From: Arthrobacter nitroguajacolicus_D
GTDB lineage: Bacteria > Actinomycetota > Actinomycetes > Actinomycetales > Micrococcaceae
Assembly: GCF_031455195.1 (NCBI RefSeq)
Contig: NZ_JAVDSH010000006.1
Span: 186,001 to 250,000 of the forward strand
DNA: 64,000 bases
Direction: 5' to 3'
The notes beneath the pieces were generated by a model. The model made no database searches. It was not told the DNA's origin and worked only from the letters and a program-made list of their open reading frames with translations. Position numbers and translations under genes: made by a program. Below are positions 1 through 9,014 of this stretch, in pieces (the stretch's first letter is position 1; every line of letters begins with the position of its first letter).

Positions 1-1470
1 GGTGATTGCGTTTGCGATGGACTGCAGGATGAGCGTCTTACCGGCCTTCGGCGGGGAGACGATCAGGCCACGCTGGCCCTTGCCGATGGGAGCCACGAGG
101 TCGATGACACGCGGACCGATCTTCTTGGGGTCGGTCTCGAGGCGCAAGCGCTCGGACGGGTACAACGGCACGAGCTTGGCGAACTCGACGCGGTCCTTGA
201 GCTCTTCCGGCGTCTTGCCGTTGACGGAAGTAACGCGAACCAGCGCGTTGAACTTCTGGCGGGCCGACTGCTGGCTGCGGTCTTCGCCGTCACGCGGTGC
301 ACGGATGGCACCGACGACGGCGTCGCCCTTGCGGAGGTTGTACTTCTTGACCTGTGCAAGCGAAACGTAGACGTCGTTGGCACCGGGGAGGTATCCGGAC
401 GTACGGATGAACGCGTAGTTCTCCAAGACGTCAAGAATGCCTGCTACGGGCAGCAGCACGTCGTCTTCAGTGACCTCGACGTCGTCAACGTCCGGTCCCT
501 GTGCACGGCCACGGCGGCGTTCGTTGCGGTCGCGGAAGCGGTCGCTGCGGGTGTTTCCGTCACGGCTGTCCTGACCCCCGCGACGGTCGCTGCGGTCGTT
601 CTGGTCGTTGCGGTCGCGACGGTTGCGACGGTTGCGGCGGTTGCCGGTGTCTTCGCCGTCGTTGTTGTCATCACGGCGACCGCGGGTGTTGTCGCGGCGG
701 TCGCGCTGGTCGCCGGAGTCAGCCTGTTCGCGCTGCTCTGTACGGTCGGCACGCTGCTCACGCTGTTCCGTGCGGTCAGCACGCTGCTCACGCTGTTCGG
801 TGCGGTCGGCACGCTGTTCGCGCTGCTCGGTGCGGTCGGCACGCTGTTCGCGCTGCTCGGTGCGGTCAGCACGCTGCTCGGTGCGCTGCTCAGCGGCCGG
901 AGCCTCTGATACCTCAGCGGGGGCTGCTGCTTCGCCGCGGCGGCGGTTACGGGTGCGGGGCTGGCGACGCTCGGTGCCTGCCTCCAGGGCTTCCGTGGAT
1001 GCTGGTGCCTCAGCAACCGGTGCAGCTACGGGCTCGGCCGGGGCCGCAGCGGCTTCAGCAGCCGCTACTACGCCGTCGCTGGTGGCGCGGCGGCTTCGGC
1101 CACGTCCGCGGGCACGGGGGGCTTCCTGGGCCGGGGCTTCAACCGACTGCGCAGAGGCGCCGTTGTCAGAGGCCTTGACCTCCTGGGCCGAAGCTTCCTT
1201 GGCTACGGCGGCGTTACCCTTTGCCGTGGCCGTTGCCTTGGCGGGGGCCTTAGTAGTGGACGTGCCTGCGCGGTGGGCGGAAATGGCCGTGACCAAGTCT
1301 CCCTTGCGCATGCGGGATCCCCCGGAAATGCCCAACTGGCTCGCGAGAGCCTGAAGCTGGGCGAGCTTAAGGCCCGCAAGCCCGCTGCTCTTGGTGGTTG
1401 CTGCCGTTGACGACTCGGCAGCAGAAGATGTTGTGTCCACAGCTGAAGACAGCTCAGTGGTTTCTGTCAC
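1..1470 (-). CDS. rho: Transcription termination factor Rho (3' end cut by the window edge)
   Basis: Rho is the hexameric RNA-dependent ATPase helicase that ends transcription. The 490 codons visible start at a GTG (1468-1470) with AAGGA about 8 nt upstream and run off the left edge in frame. In order there is a Rho N-terminal SAP-like segment (GLKLAQLQALASQLGI, about residues 30-45), a long low-complexity Ala then Arg/Glu/Gln/Asp-rich insert typical of actinobacterial Rho, an RNA-binding cold-shock-like domain (ENYAFIRTSGYLPG), and the P-loop PPKAGKT about 13 residues before the edge. Most of the ATPase domain lies outside the window. The insert holds five 10-residue repeats, listed separately. 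It lies 300 bp downstream of thrB on the same strand. Identity is firm. Confidence 0.95.
   Translation of the reverse strand, partial: MTETTELSSAVDTTSSAAESSTAATTKSSGLAGLKLAQLQALASQLGISGGSRMRKGDLVTAISAHRAGTSTTKAPAKATATAKGNAAVAKEASAQEVKASDNGASAQSVEAPAQEAPRARGRGRSRRATSDGVVAAAEAAAAPAEPVAAPVAEAPASTEALEAGTERRQPRTRNRRRGEAAAPAEVSEAPAAEQRTEQRADRTEQREQRADRTEQREQRADRTEQREQRADRTEQREQRADRTEQREQADSGDQRDRRDNTRGRRDDNNDGEDTGNRRNRRNRRDRNDQNDRSDRRGGQDSRDGNTRSDRFRDRNERRRGRAQGPDVDDVEVTEDDVLLPVAGILDVLENYAFIRTSGYLPGANDVYVSLAQVKKYNLRKGDAVVGAIRAPRDGEDRSQQSARQKFNALVRVTSVNGKTPEELKDRVEFAKLVPLYPSERLRLETDPKKIGPRVIDLVAPIGKGQRGLIVSPPKAGKTLILQSIANAIT
721..870 (-). repeat. Five in-frame 30-bp tandem repeats in the rho insert
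   Basis: Five consecutive 30-bp units encode the decapeptide ADRTEQREQR, the last copy (721-750) ending in Ala instead of Arg. Copies differ by a few silent changes. The unit is a multiple of 3, so gain or loss of copies keeps the frame. The encoded segment is highly charged and probably disordered. Confidence 0.9.
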
Positions 1471-1770
1471 GAAGGATCCTTCCCCCTCGACGGCGTCCAG
1501 AGCGAGAGCTGGACGCGATGATTTGTTCTGGGCTGCAGTTCAGATCTGCAGCCTGCGATTTGGCCGTGCCTGATGGATTGTGGCCACCAGGGCCGGATAC
1601 TGATCGTCATCACTGGATCCAGTTACCCGGACAGCCGGCCGAATGATCAGGAACAGAGAAAGATCTGCGGCACCTGAGGCCGGAAAGAGACGACACCACC
1701 AACGTTGGCACAGTTGACGAAAGGTACGGCGAAACTGCCGCGATCCAAAATCAGGGAACTGCCCGCGGTT
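1471..1770. other. Intergenic region between thrB and rho
   Basis: This 300-bp stretch separates the end of thrB from the start of rho, both on the minus strand. I see no convincing coding frame and no strong hairpin with a T-run. It presumably holds the rho promoter and leader; Rho leaders are often autoregulated in other bacteria, but nothing here shows that directly. Confidence 0.5.
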
Positions 1771-2745
1771 TTACCGGCGGTGCACTTCCACTCTAGCACC
1801 TTGAACGTCTACGGCCAGCGTCATCACACGCCAGCCGACCTCGGGTGTGTTGGCCGCCGTGAATGCCCCGATGAATTCAGCAACAGTCGCGGCTTCGCGT
1901 TCGCCGTTGGCCAGCACCATCACGGTGGGGCCGGCGCCCGATACTACGGCTGCATGCCCCGCGGAACGGAGCGCCGAAATGAGATCCGCGCTGGGGCGCA
2001 TTGCCTGCGCGCGGTAGCTCTGGTGGAGGTAGTCTTCAGTGCCCGGGAGCAGGAACTCAGGCTGCGCAGTCAGTGCGTGGATGAGCAGGGCTGCACGTCC
2101 GGAGTTCATGGCTGCCGCGTGGTGGCCAACGGATGCCGGGAGCAGGCCACGGGCAGTTTCCGTGGACAGTTCGTAATCGGGCACTGCCACCACTGGGATC
2201 ACGTCGGGTGCTACGTCGGCACGGGTGCTGCTGTACTGCTCGCTGTCCTGCCATGACAGCGCCAGTCCGCCGAAAATCGCCGGTGCGACGTTGTCCGGGT
2301 GACCTTCGATCTCACTGGTTAGCTGCAGGATCCAGTCGCGGTCCTGCCTGGATTCCTCGGGAACCAAGGCATTGGCGGCCGTCACGGCCGCGACGACGGC
2401 GGACGCGGACGAGCCAAGCCCCCGGCCATGGGGATTGACGTTGACCGCCGTAATTTTCAGGCCCGAACGCTGGAAGCCCAGGCGATCCAGCGCCAAGTCG
2501 ATGGCCCGGACCACCAAATGGCTGGCATCGCGAGGGAGGGTATCAGCCCCTTCACCGGAGAGCTCGAACTCGAGCTCTCCGGTGCCAAGGGTTTCCACTG
2601 TCAAGGTGTCGTAAATGGACAGGGCCAAGCCGAGGCTGTCGTAGCCGGGGCCCAGGTTGGCACTCGTACCGGGCACCTTGACGGTCAGCCGCTGGCCTGC
2701 CGCGACGAGTGCACGATCGGTCGCGGTGGGCTGCGTTGATTCCAC
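1771..2745 (-). CDS. thrB: Homoserine kinase
   Basis: ThrB phosphorylates L-homoserine with ATP, the fourth step of threonine synthesis, in the cytoplasm. The 324-residue protein is a GHMP kinase: an N-terminal VPGTSANLGPGYDSLGLAL segment and the glycine-rich ATP loop GRGLGSSASAVVA are both present. The frame is open upstream into thrC, but a GTG at 2743-2745, 2 nt after the thrC stop, gives the usual family length and N-terminus. It is the last gene of the argS-lysA-hom-thrC-thrB run, so it is probably co-transcribed with thrC. The coding sequence contains a nearly perfect 32-bp palindrome (2553-2584). Confidence 0.95.
   Translation of the reverse strand: MESTQPTATDRALVAAGQRLTVKVPGTSANLGPGYDSLGLALSIYDTLTVETLGTGELEFELSGEGADTLPRDASHLVVRAIDLALDRLGFQRSGLKITAVNVNPHGRGLGSSASAVVAAVTAANALVPEESRQDRDWILQLTSEIEGHPDNVAPAIFGGLALSWQDSEQYSSTRADVAPDVIPVVAVPDYELSTETARGLLPASVGHHAAAMNSGRAALLIHALTAQPEFLLPGTEDYLHQSYRAQAMRPSADLISALRSAGHAAVVSGAGPTVMVLANGEREAATVAEFIGAFTAANTPEVGWRVMTLAVDVQGARVEVHRR
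2553..2584. repeat. 32-bp inverted repeat inside thrB
   Basis: Two perfect 15-bp arms, 2553-2567 and 2570-2584, flank a 2-nt centre. Each arm contains GGAGAGCTCG or its complement. On the coding strand it encodes an acidic stretch read as ELEFELSGE. In RNA it would form a very stable GC-rich hairpin within the open reading frame. Confidence 0.9.
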
Positions 2746-2747
2746 TC

Positions 2748-3851
2748 TTAGTTTTCTTCCAGTCCCAGTTCTGCGGCAACGGTGACGACGTCGTTCGGCA
2801 CCTTGACGGGCTGGACATCGCTGCCGTCTTCGGTGCGAAGGGCCCACTGCGGATCCTTGAGTCCATGACCGGTGACGGTGATGACGATGGTCTTGCCCGA
2901 AGGAACCTCGCCCGCCGCGTGCTTCTTGATCAGGCCAGCAACGCCGGCTGCGGAGCCGGGCTCGACGAAGACGCCTTCCTTGGCGGACAACCAACGGTGT
3001 GCCGCCAGGATCTCCTCATCGGTGACGGCCTCGATCAGTCCGCCTGATTCATCGCGGGCCGCTACAGCGGTGTCCCAAGACGCCGGGTTGCCGATGCGGA
3101 TGGCAGTGGCGATGGTGTCAGGCTCGGTGATGGGGTGCCCTGCCACGAAGGGCGCGGCACCTGCAGCTTGGAAGCCCCACATGATCGGGGTTTTGGTGGA
3201 GACGGCGGGAAGCGTTCCGTTGGCGGTCTCGAAGGGCGCGGAGTATTCCTTGTAGCCCTTCCAGTAGGCGCTGATGTTGCCGGCGTTGCCGACGGGAAGC
3301 ACGTGGATGTCGGGAGCGTCGCCCAGCGAGTCAACCACTTCGAAGGCGCCGGTCTTCTGGCCCTGGATGCGCGCCGGATTGACGGAGTTCACCAGGAAGA
3401 CCGGGTAGGCCTCGCCGAGCTTGCGGGCGATGTCCAGGCAGTTGTCAAAGTTGCCATCCACCTGGAGCAAGGTGGCGCCATGCGCGATGGCCTGGCTCAG
3501 CTTGCCCATGGAGATCTTGCCTTCGGGGACGAGCACTGCGCATTTGAGCCCTGCGGCGGTTGCGTAGGCCGCCGCCGAAGCGGAGGTGTTGCCAGTAGAG
3601 GCACAGACAACGGCTTTGGCACCGGCTTCCACGGCCGCGGTCATGGCCATGGTCATGCCACGGTCCTTGAAGGAACCCGTGGGGTTCATGCCCTCCACCT
3701 TGAGGTACACCTCCGAGCCGGTGAGCTCAGAGAGCTTCTGCGCGTGGACGAGCGGAGTACCGCCCTCGCCGAGGGTGATGACCTTGGTGGCTTCCGTTAC
3801 GGGCAAACGATCAGCGTATTCGCGGATTACTCCGCGCCATTGGTGAGCCAC
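2748..3851 (-). CDS. thrC: Threonine synthase
   Basis: ThrC converts O-phosphohomoserine to threonine with a pyridoxal-phosphate cofactor. The protein has 367 residues, the length of the short actinobacterial class. The PLP lysine is K62 in the motif TGSFKDRGM, and a glycine-rich phosphate-binding segment (LPVGNAGNIS) follows. The GTG start at 3849-3851 abuts the hom TAA stop with no spacer, so translation is probably coupled to hom. It is followed 2 nt later by thrB. Confidence 0.96.
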   Translation of the reverse strand: MAHQWRGVIREYADRLPVTEATKVITLGEGGTPLVHAQKLSELTGSEVYLKVEGMNPTGSFKDRGMTMAMTAAVEAGAKAVVCASTGNTSASAAAYATAAGLKCAVLVPEGKISMGKLSQAIAHGATLLQVDGNFDNCLDIARKLGEAYPVFLVNSVNPARIQGQKTGAFEVVDSLGDAPDIHVLPVGNAGNISAYWKGYKEYSAPFETANGTLPAVSTKTPIMWGFQAAGAAPFVAGHPITEPDTIATAIRIGNPASWDTAVAARDESGGLIEAVTDEEILAAHRWLSAKEGVFVEPGSAAGVAGLIKKHAAGEVPSGKTIVITVTGHGLKDPQWALRTEDGSDVQPVKVPNDVVTVAAELGLEEN

Positions 3852-5168
3852 TTAGACCCCTTCTACCCGCAGTACGGATGTCACAGAATTGATGACGTCA
3901 AGGCCCTTCACGGCCTCGACGGTTGCTGCGAGTGCAGCTTCGGATGCACGGTGCGTCACGATTTTCAGCTCCGCCGACTCGACCTTGGAGGCCGCGTCGC
4001 GGTGGATTGTCTGGCGCATGGTCTCGATGGACACGCCGTGCTCGGCAAAGATGTGCGCAATGCGGGCCAGGACGCCGGCCTGGTCGGCGACATCAAGGCC
4101 AATGTAGTAGCTCGTGTTCGAGGCATCGATAGGCAGCGCAGGGACGTGCCCCGTGGTGGTTTCCGTTCGGCCCGGGCCGCCCAGCACGAGGCGGCGGGCT
4201 GCGGAGACGAGATCGCCCAATACGGCGGATGCGGTGGGGGTACCCCCGGCGCCCTGGCCGTAGAACATCAGTTCGCCGGCGTTTTCGGCCTCAATGAACA
4301 CCGCGTTGAAGGCTCCGCGAACGGCTGCCAGCGGGTGCTCACGGGGCAGGAGGGTGGGGTGTACCCGCACCGAAATGCCGCTGCCGTTATCCGAAGATTC
4401 AATCTTTTCGGCAATGGCGAGCAACTTGATGACAAAGCCCGCTTCCTTGGCCGAGGCGATGTCCGCAGCACTGACCTTGGTGATGCCTTCGCAGTAGACA
4501 TCGTCCAGGGAAAAGCGGGTGTGGAAGGACAAGGACGCCAGGATGGCTGCCTTCGCGGCGGCATCGTGACCTTCGACGTCGGCAGTAGGGTCCGCTTCTG
4601 CGTACCCGAGCCGCTGGGCTTCTGCGAGGGCGTCAGCGAACTGTGCGCCGGTGGTGTCCATCTGGTCGAGGATGAAGTTGGTGGTGCCATTGACGATGCC
4701 CAGCACCCGCGTGATGCGGTCGCCAGACAGGCTGTCGCGGATGGGGCGCAGGATGGGAATCGCGCCGGCCACGGCCGCTTCGTAGGACAGCTGGACGCCT
4801 GCCTTGTCAGCCTCTTCGTAGAGGGTGGGGCCGTCCTGGGCGAGCAACGCCTTATTGCCGGTAACCACGCAGGCACCGTTCTGGATGGCCGTCAGGATCA
4901 AAGAACGGGCAGGCTCAATGCCGCCCATGAGCTCGATGACGAGGTCCGCATCCTTGACCAGGGTGTCGGCATCCGTGGTAAACAGTTCACGGGGCAGCTC
5001 AACGTCGCGCGGTGCATCGATGGTGCGCACGGCAATGCCCGACAGTTCCAGTCGGGCCCCGCTGCGGGCGGCCAAGGCATCGGCGTCGTCAATCAGAATC
5101 CGCGCAACCTGGGCCCCAACGTTGCCACAACCCAGCAGGGCCACCTTCAAGGTTTGCACTTCAGACAT
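3852..5168 (-). CDS. hom: Homoserine dehydrogenase
   Basis: Hom reduces aspartate semialdehyde to homoserine using NAD(P)H, at the branch point to threonine and methionine. The 438-residue protein begins with a Rossmann nucleotide-binding loop GCGNVG (residues 13-18), then the catalytic domain (NGTTNFIL, and the EADPTADVEGHDAAAK signature with the catalytic lysine), and ends in an ACT domain (about residues 350-430), which in this family mediates threonine feedback inhibition. Its ATG overlaps the last 8 nt of lysA, and its stop touches the thrC start, which indicates a tightly packed operon. Confidence 0.96.
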   Translation of the reverse strand: MSEVQTLKVALLGCGNVGAQVARILIDDADALAARSGARLELSGIAVRTIDAPRDVELPRELFTTDADTLVKDADLVIELMGGIEPARSLILTAIQNGACVVTGNKALLAQDGPTLYEEADKAGVQLSYEAAVAGAIPILRPIRDSLSGDRITRVLGIVNGTTNFILDQMDTTGAQFADALAEAQRLGYAEADPTADVEGHDAAAKAAILASLSFHTRFSLDDVYCEGITKVSAADIASAKEAGFVIKLLAIAEKIESSDNGSGISVRVHPTLLPREHPLAAVRGAFNAVFIEAENAGELMFYGQGAGGTPTASAVLGDLVSAARRLVLGGPGRTETTTGHVPALPIDASNTSYYIGLDVADQAGVLARIAHIFAEHGVSIETMRQTIHRDAASKVESAELKIVTHRASEAALAATVEAVKGLDVINSVTSVLRVEGV

Positions 5169-6633
5169 TCGCCACTCCCATGTCGCGGTTCAAGAGATCT
5201 TCTTCGGTTTCCCCGCGGACTATCAGCCGGGCGGCTCCGTCGCGTACAGCGACAACCCCAGGCCGGGCCAGGTAGTTGTAATTGCTGGAGAGGGCCCAGC
5301 AGTAGGCGCCGGTACCCGGTACTGCGAGCAAATCACCGGCTGCCACATCCGCGGGCAGATATACATCTCTAACAACTATGTCGCCGCTCTCGCAATGTTT
5401 GCCCACTACGCGGGACAGCTGCGGAACGGCCGTGGAGTCGCGTGAAGCCAAAATTGCCGAATAATCCGCGTCGTACAGCACCGGACGGGCGTTGTCGCTC
5501 ATCCCGCCGTCCACCGACACATAGCGCCGCGGATACGTAACGTTCTTCTCCCCCGTTTCACTCTCCGGGACGTCGACGCGGACGGTTTTGAGCGTGCCAA
5601 CTTCATAGAGCGTGAAGGTGCTGCTTCCCACAATTGCGCGTCCTGGTTCGATGGAGATCCGGGGCGCGGTGATGCCAAGTTGGGCACACGTCGAACGAAC
5701 GACGTCGGCCATCGCCTGCGCGATCTCGGCTGCAGGCCGGGGCGTGTCCACAGGCGTGTAAGCGATGCCGTAACCTCCGCCGAGGTCCAGTTCGGGAAGG
5801 GTGATGGAGTATTTCGCCTGCATGGCAGCAAGGAAACCGAGGAGTTTCTCCGCAGCCAAGGCAAAGCCGTCAGGCTCGAAAATTTGTGAGCCGATGTGGC
5901 AGTGCAGGCCCAGCAACTCAATGCTGTCGTAGGCGGTGGCCGCAGCCACTGCCTCTTCTGCTGCCGAGAGCCCTGCTTCGTCGGTGGAGTCCCCCGCCAT
6001 CGAGAGGCCGAACTTCTGGTCCTCGTGGGCAGTGGCGATGAACTCATGGGTGTGGGCGTGAACACCCGGGGTCAGCCGCAGCATGACTTTGGCCGTTTCG
6101 CCCCGGCTGGAGGCGATCTTTGCCACCCGTTCCAGTTCATCGAGGCTATCCACCACGATCCGGCCAAGGGACATGTCCAGGGCACGGTTGATTTCAGCGT
6201 CGGATTTGTTGTTGCCGTGCAGACCAAGGTTGGCCCCCTGGATCCCCGCGCGGGCGGCAACTGCAAGCTCACCCCCGGAACAGGTGTCCAGGCGAAGCCC
6301 CTCTTCAGCCACCCAAGTGGCCACTGCAGTGCACAGGAAGGACTTACCTGCGTAGTAGACGTCCACTCCCCCGCAGATGTCCGCGAAAGCTTCGTCGAAG
6401 GCGTCCTTGAACGCCCGGGCGCGGGATCGGAAATCCGACTCGCTCATAACGAACAGAGGTGTACCGAATTGTTCCTTCAGCGCACTGACAGCAAGGCCGT
6501 CTATGGTGACCTCGCCGGCGTCGTTCTTCTCCACGCCCGCAGCCCACATGGGTGACTGCAGGGCGTTGAGGTCCTCAGGGACGGCCAACCAATCCGGAGC
6601 GAGCGGTGAAGCGTGTGCAGCGTTTGTGTTCAT
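5161..6633 (-). CDS. lysA: Diaminopimelate decarboxylase
   Basis: LysA decarboxylates meso-diaminopimelate to L-lysine, the final lysine step. It is a fold-III PLP enzyme of 490 residues, slightly longer than usual because of an N-terminal extension of about 45 residues common in actinobacteria. The PLP lysine is K97 in YYAGKSFLC. The HIGSQIF and GGGYGIAY motifs (cofactor phosphate binding) and the CESGDI segment with the active-site cysteine are present. It starts 4 nt after the argS stop and overlaps hom by 8 nt. The argS-lysA-hom order is classical in corynebacteria and their relatives. Confidence 0.96.
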   Translation of the reverse strand: MNTNAAHASPLAPDWLAVPEDLNALQSPMWAAGVEKNDAGEVTIDGLAVSALKEQFGTPLFVMSESDFRSRARAFKDAFDEAFADICGGVDVYYAGKSFLCTAVATWVAEEGLRLDTCSGGELAVAARAGIQGANLGLHGNNKSDAEINRALDMSLGRIVVDSLDELERVAKIASSRGETAKVMLRLTPGVHAHTHEFIATAHEDQKFGLSMAGDSTDEAGLSAAEEAVAAATAYDSIELLGLHCHIGSQIFEPDGFALAAEKLLGFLAAMQAKYSITLPELDLGGGYGIAYTPVDTPRPAAEIAQAMADVVRSTCAQLGITAPRISIEPGRAIVGSSTFTLYEVGTLKTVRVDVPESETGEKNVTYPRRYVSVDGGMSDNARPVLYDADYSAILASRDSTAVPQLSRVVGKHCESGDIVVRDVYLPADVAAGDLLAVPGTGAYCWALSSNYNYLARPGVVAVRDGAARLIVRGETEEDLLNRDMGVANV

Positions 6634-6637
6634 GGCC

Positions 6638-8287
6638 CTACATCCGTTCCGGCGCCGAGACGCCCAGCAGTTCGAGTCCGTTGGCCAGCACCTGGCTGGT
6701 GGCGTCGTTCAACCACAGGCGGGTGCGGTTGACGTCCTGGACGGGTTCGTCGCCCTGGGGCGAGACACGGCAGGCGTCGTACCAGCGGTGGTAGGCACCG
6801 GCGATGACCTCGAGGTGGCGGGCCACCCGGTGGGGTTCCCGCAGTTCGGCAGCTTTCGCAACGATTGACGGGTAGCTGCCCAAATAGGAGAGCAACTCGT
6901 TTTCCGTGGCGTGGTCCAGCAGCGACGCGTCGAAGACAGAACGGTCCACGCCAGCCTCCTCGGCGTTCCGTGCCGTACCGCGGGAGCGGGCGTGGGCGTA
7001 CTGCACATAGAACACCGGGTTCTCGTTGCTGTGCTTCTTCAACAGTTCCGGGTCCAGGGTCAGGGGGGAATCCGCCGGGAAGCGGGCCAGGGAGTAGCGA
7101 ACAGCATCCTTGCCGAGCCAGGAAATGAGGTCCTTAAGCTCAATGATGTTACCCGCACGCTTGGACAGCTTGGCGCCGTTGACGGACACCAGCTGGCCGA
7201 TCAGGACCTCAATGTTGACCTCGGGGTCGTCACCGGCACACGCGGCAATGGCCTTCAAACGGTTGATGTACCCGTGGTGGTCCGCGCCGAGCAGGTAGAT
7301 CTTCTCGGTGAATCCGCGGTCCTTCTTGGACAGGTAGTACGCGGCGTCCGCTGCAAAATAGGTCGGTTCGCCGTTGGCACGGATCATGACGCGGTCTTTG
7401 TCGTCGCCGAAATCGGTGGTGCGCAACCAGACGGCACCGCCGTCGTCGAACACGTGGCCCTGCTCGCGAAGGCGCGCCACGGCGGATTCGATCGCACCGG
7501 CGTCGTGCAGTTCCTTCTCGGAGAAGAAGACATCGAACTCCACGCCAAATCCGGCCAGTGTGGTCTTGATGTCGGCCATCTGGGCCTCGTAGGCCGCAGC
7601 GCGGATGACCGGCAGCGCGGCCTCGTCAGTCAGTTCGCGGACATCCGGGTGGGCTTTCAGAACCTCGTCGCCGAGTTCCCGGATGTACTCGCCCGGGTAG
7701 CCGCCTTCGGGGACTCCGCGGCCGTGCAGCCGCGAAAGCACGGAGTTGGCGAAGACGTTCATCTGCGAACCGGCGTCGTTGATGTAGTACTCAGCGGTGA
7801 CGTCGGCACCGGAAGCCCGGAGGACGCGGGCAATCGAATCGCCCAAGGCAGCCCAGCGCGTGTGCCCGATATGCAGAGGACCGGTGGGATTGGCTGAAAC
7901 GAATTCCATGTTGACCACGCGGCCCGCGAGGGCCTGGTTTGTACCGTAGCTGGAGCCGGCCTCAACAATGGCTTTGGCCAAGGCACCGGCCGCAGCGGCA
8001 TCGACGGTAATGTTCAGGAAGCCGGGGCCGGCGATATCCACGCCCGTTACACCGGGAATGGCCTGCAGCCGGTTGCTGAGGATGGTGGCGAATTCGCGGG
8101 GATTCATGCCGGCCTGCTTGGACAACTGCAACGCAATATTGGTGGCCCAGTCTCCGTGGTCCCGGTTCTTGGGTCGCTCCACCCGCACGGCGTCTGGCAC
8201 GGACGTTTCCGTCAACGCGATTTCACCGGCAGAGACGGCGTCCTTGAGGCAGGCGGATATGGCAGCAGAGAGTTCTTCGGGAGTCAC
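6638..8287 (-). CDS. argS: Arginyl-tRNA synthetase
   Basis: ArgS charges tRNA-Arg with arginine. The 549-residue class I synthetase has an N-terminal Add-1 domain, the HIGH motif at residues 139-142 (PTGPLHIGHTRW), a KMSKS-like motif AKLSKRAGN, and a C-terminal DALR anticodon-binding domain. The start is a GTG at 8285-8287 with no strong Shine-Dalgarno, so the transcript may be leaderless or nearly so. It is the first gene of the lysine/threonine operon and is divergent from the flavin module. Coupling of argS to lysA is known in actinobacteria and may tie lysine and arginine supply together. Confidence 0.96.
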   Translation of the reverse strand: MTPEELSAAISACLKDAVSAGEIALTETSVPDAVRVERPKNRDHGDWATNIALQLSKQAGMNPREFATILSNRLQAIPGVTGVDIAGPGFLNITVDAAAAGALAKAIVEAGSSYGTNQALAGRVVNMEFVSANPTGPLHIGHTRWAALGDSIARVLRASGADVTAEYYINDAGSQMNVFANSVLSRLHGRGVPEGGYPGEYIRELGDEVLKAHPDVRELTDEAALPVIRAAAYEAQMADIKTTLAGFGVEFDVFFSEKELHDAGAIESAVARLREQGHVFDDGGAVWLRTTDFGDDKDRVMIRANGEPTYFAADAAYYLSKKDRGFTEKIYLLGADHHGYINRLKAIAACAGDDPEVNIEVLIGQLVSVNGAKLSKRAGNIIELKDLISWLGKDAVRYSLARFPADSPLTLDPELLKKHSNENPVFYVQYAHARSRGTARNAEEAGVDRSVFDASLLDHATENELLSYLGSYPSIVAKAAELREPHRVARHLEVIAGAYHRWYDACRVSPQGDEPVQDVNRTRLWLNDATSQVLANGLELLGVSAPERM

Positions 8288-8532
8288 GGATCTAGCCTAC
8301 CGGGGGCCCGCAAAGTCGCGGAATTGAGGCTGCCGTATGTGGATACTTTCGACACAGCCTTGGCACAGGTTTGGCTGGCGGCCGGCACAGACTGAACCAT
8401 TAGGCTCATTTCAACGTTATGAACACGTAAGGGGACGGCCTGAGCGGCCTCCCGGGACAAGCAAGGACTTTGGAGTCATTGCCCCTTATGCATACCGGTC
8501 CAGTCGAACGTCCAGTTGAAACGAGTAGAACC

Positions 8533-9009
8533 ATGACTACGCCACTCCGGAAGAGCCTCTACGTTGGATTTGCCGGCCTCTCCATCATCGGGACGGCTGC
8601 GGCCTGCGCCCCCAAGGCTGAATCGCCGGCCGTGGAGACTCCCGCTACCCAGAACGGCGGCCAGGTCTCCACCACCTCGCCCTCGTCGCAGGGATCCGCA
8701 GCCAGCGGAGCATCCAGCTACAAGGACGGCACCTACAGCGCTGACGGCACCTACACCTCGCCCAACGGCCAGGAAACAGTGGGCGTTGAGCTGACGTTGG
8801 CTGCGGATAAGGTCACTGCGGTCAACATCACAACCCACCCCTCCAATCCGAACACCAAGAAGTTCCAGGGTGAATTTGCCAGTGGCATCGCGGGTCAGAT
8901 TGTCGGCAAGGACATCGATGAACTGAACGTCTCCAAGGTGGCCGGTTCGTCCCTGACTTCCGGCGGCTTCAACGATGCCGTGCAACAGATCAAGTCCCAG
9001 GCCAAGTAG
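8533..9009 (+). CDS. FMN-binding domain lipoprotein
   Basis: This is a predicted exported electron-carrier lipoprotein of 158 residues. An N-terminal signal (MTTPLRKSLYVGFAG) ends in a lipobox TAAAC, placing the lipidated cysteine near residue 24. A Ser/Thr/Ala-rich linker follows, then an FMN_bind domain (about residues 70-158: YKDGTYSADGTY, VNITTHPSN). The usual covalent flavin acceptor motif SGAT is replaced by AGSS in VAGSSLTSGGF. The ATG at 8533 puts the signal peptide at the N-terminus; a TTG at 8470 would add 21 unlikely residues. It lies 5 nt before apbE, so the three genes form an operon. Direct flavinylation by ApbE is inferred, not shown. Confidence 0.85.
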   Translation: MTTPLRKSLYVGFAGLSIIGTAAACAPKAESPAVETPATQNGGQVSTTSPSSQGSAASGASSYKDGTYSADGTYTSPNGQETVGVELTLAADKVTAVNITTHPSNPNTKKFQGEFASGIAGQIVGKDIDELNVSKVAGSSLTSGGFNDAVQQIKSQAK

Positions 9010-9014
9010 CAGCC

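Noticed and set aside
608..1354. A 248-residue plus-strand frame across the rho insert
   Set aside because: It is rich in Arg/Ala/Ser and antisense to the repeats of rho; the rho reading has the Walker A motif in frame.
3135..5372. A 745-residue open frame on the plus strand opposite thrC and hom
   Set aside because: Both strands of thrC and hom are strongly supported on the minus strand by motifs and operon overlaps; the plus-strand frame is a shadow.
8470..8532. A 63-nt upstream extension of the FMN lipoprotein from a TTG
   Set aside because: It would put 21 residues in front of the signal peptide, which must be N-terminal, so the ATG at 8533 is preferred.
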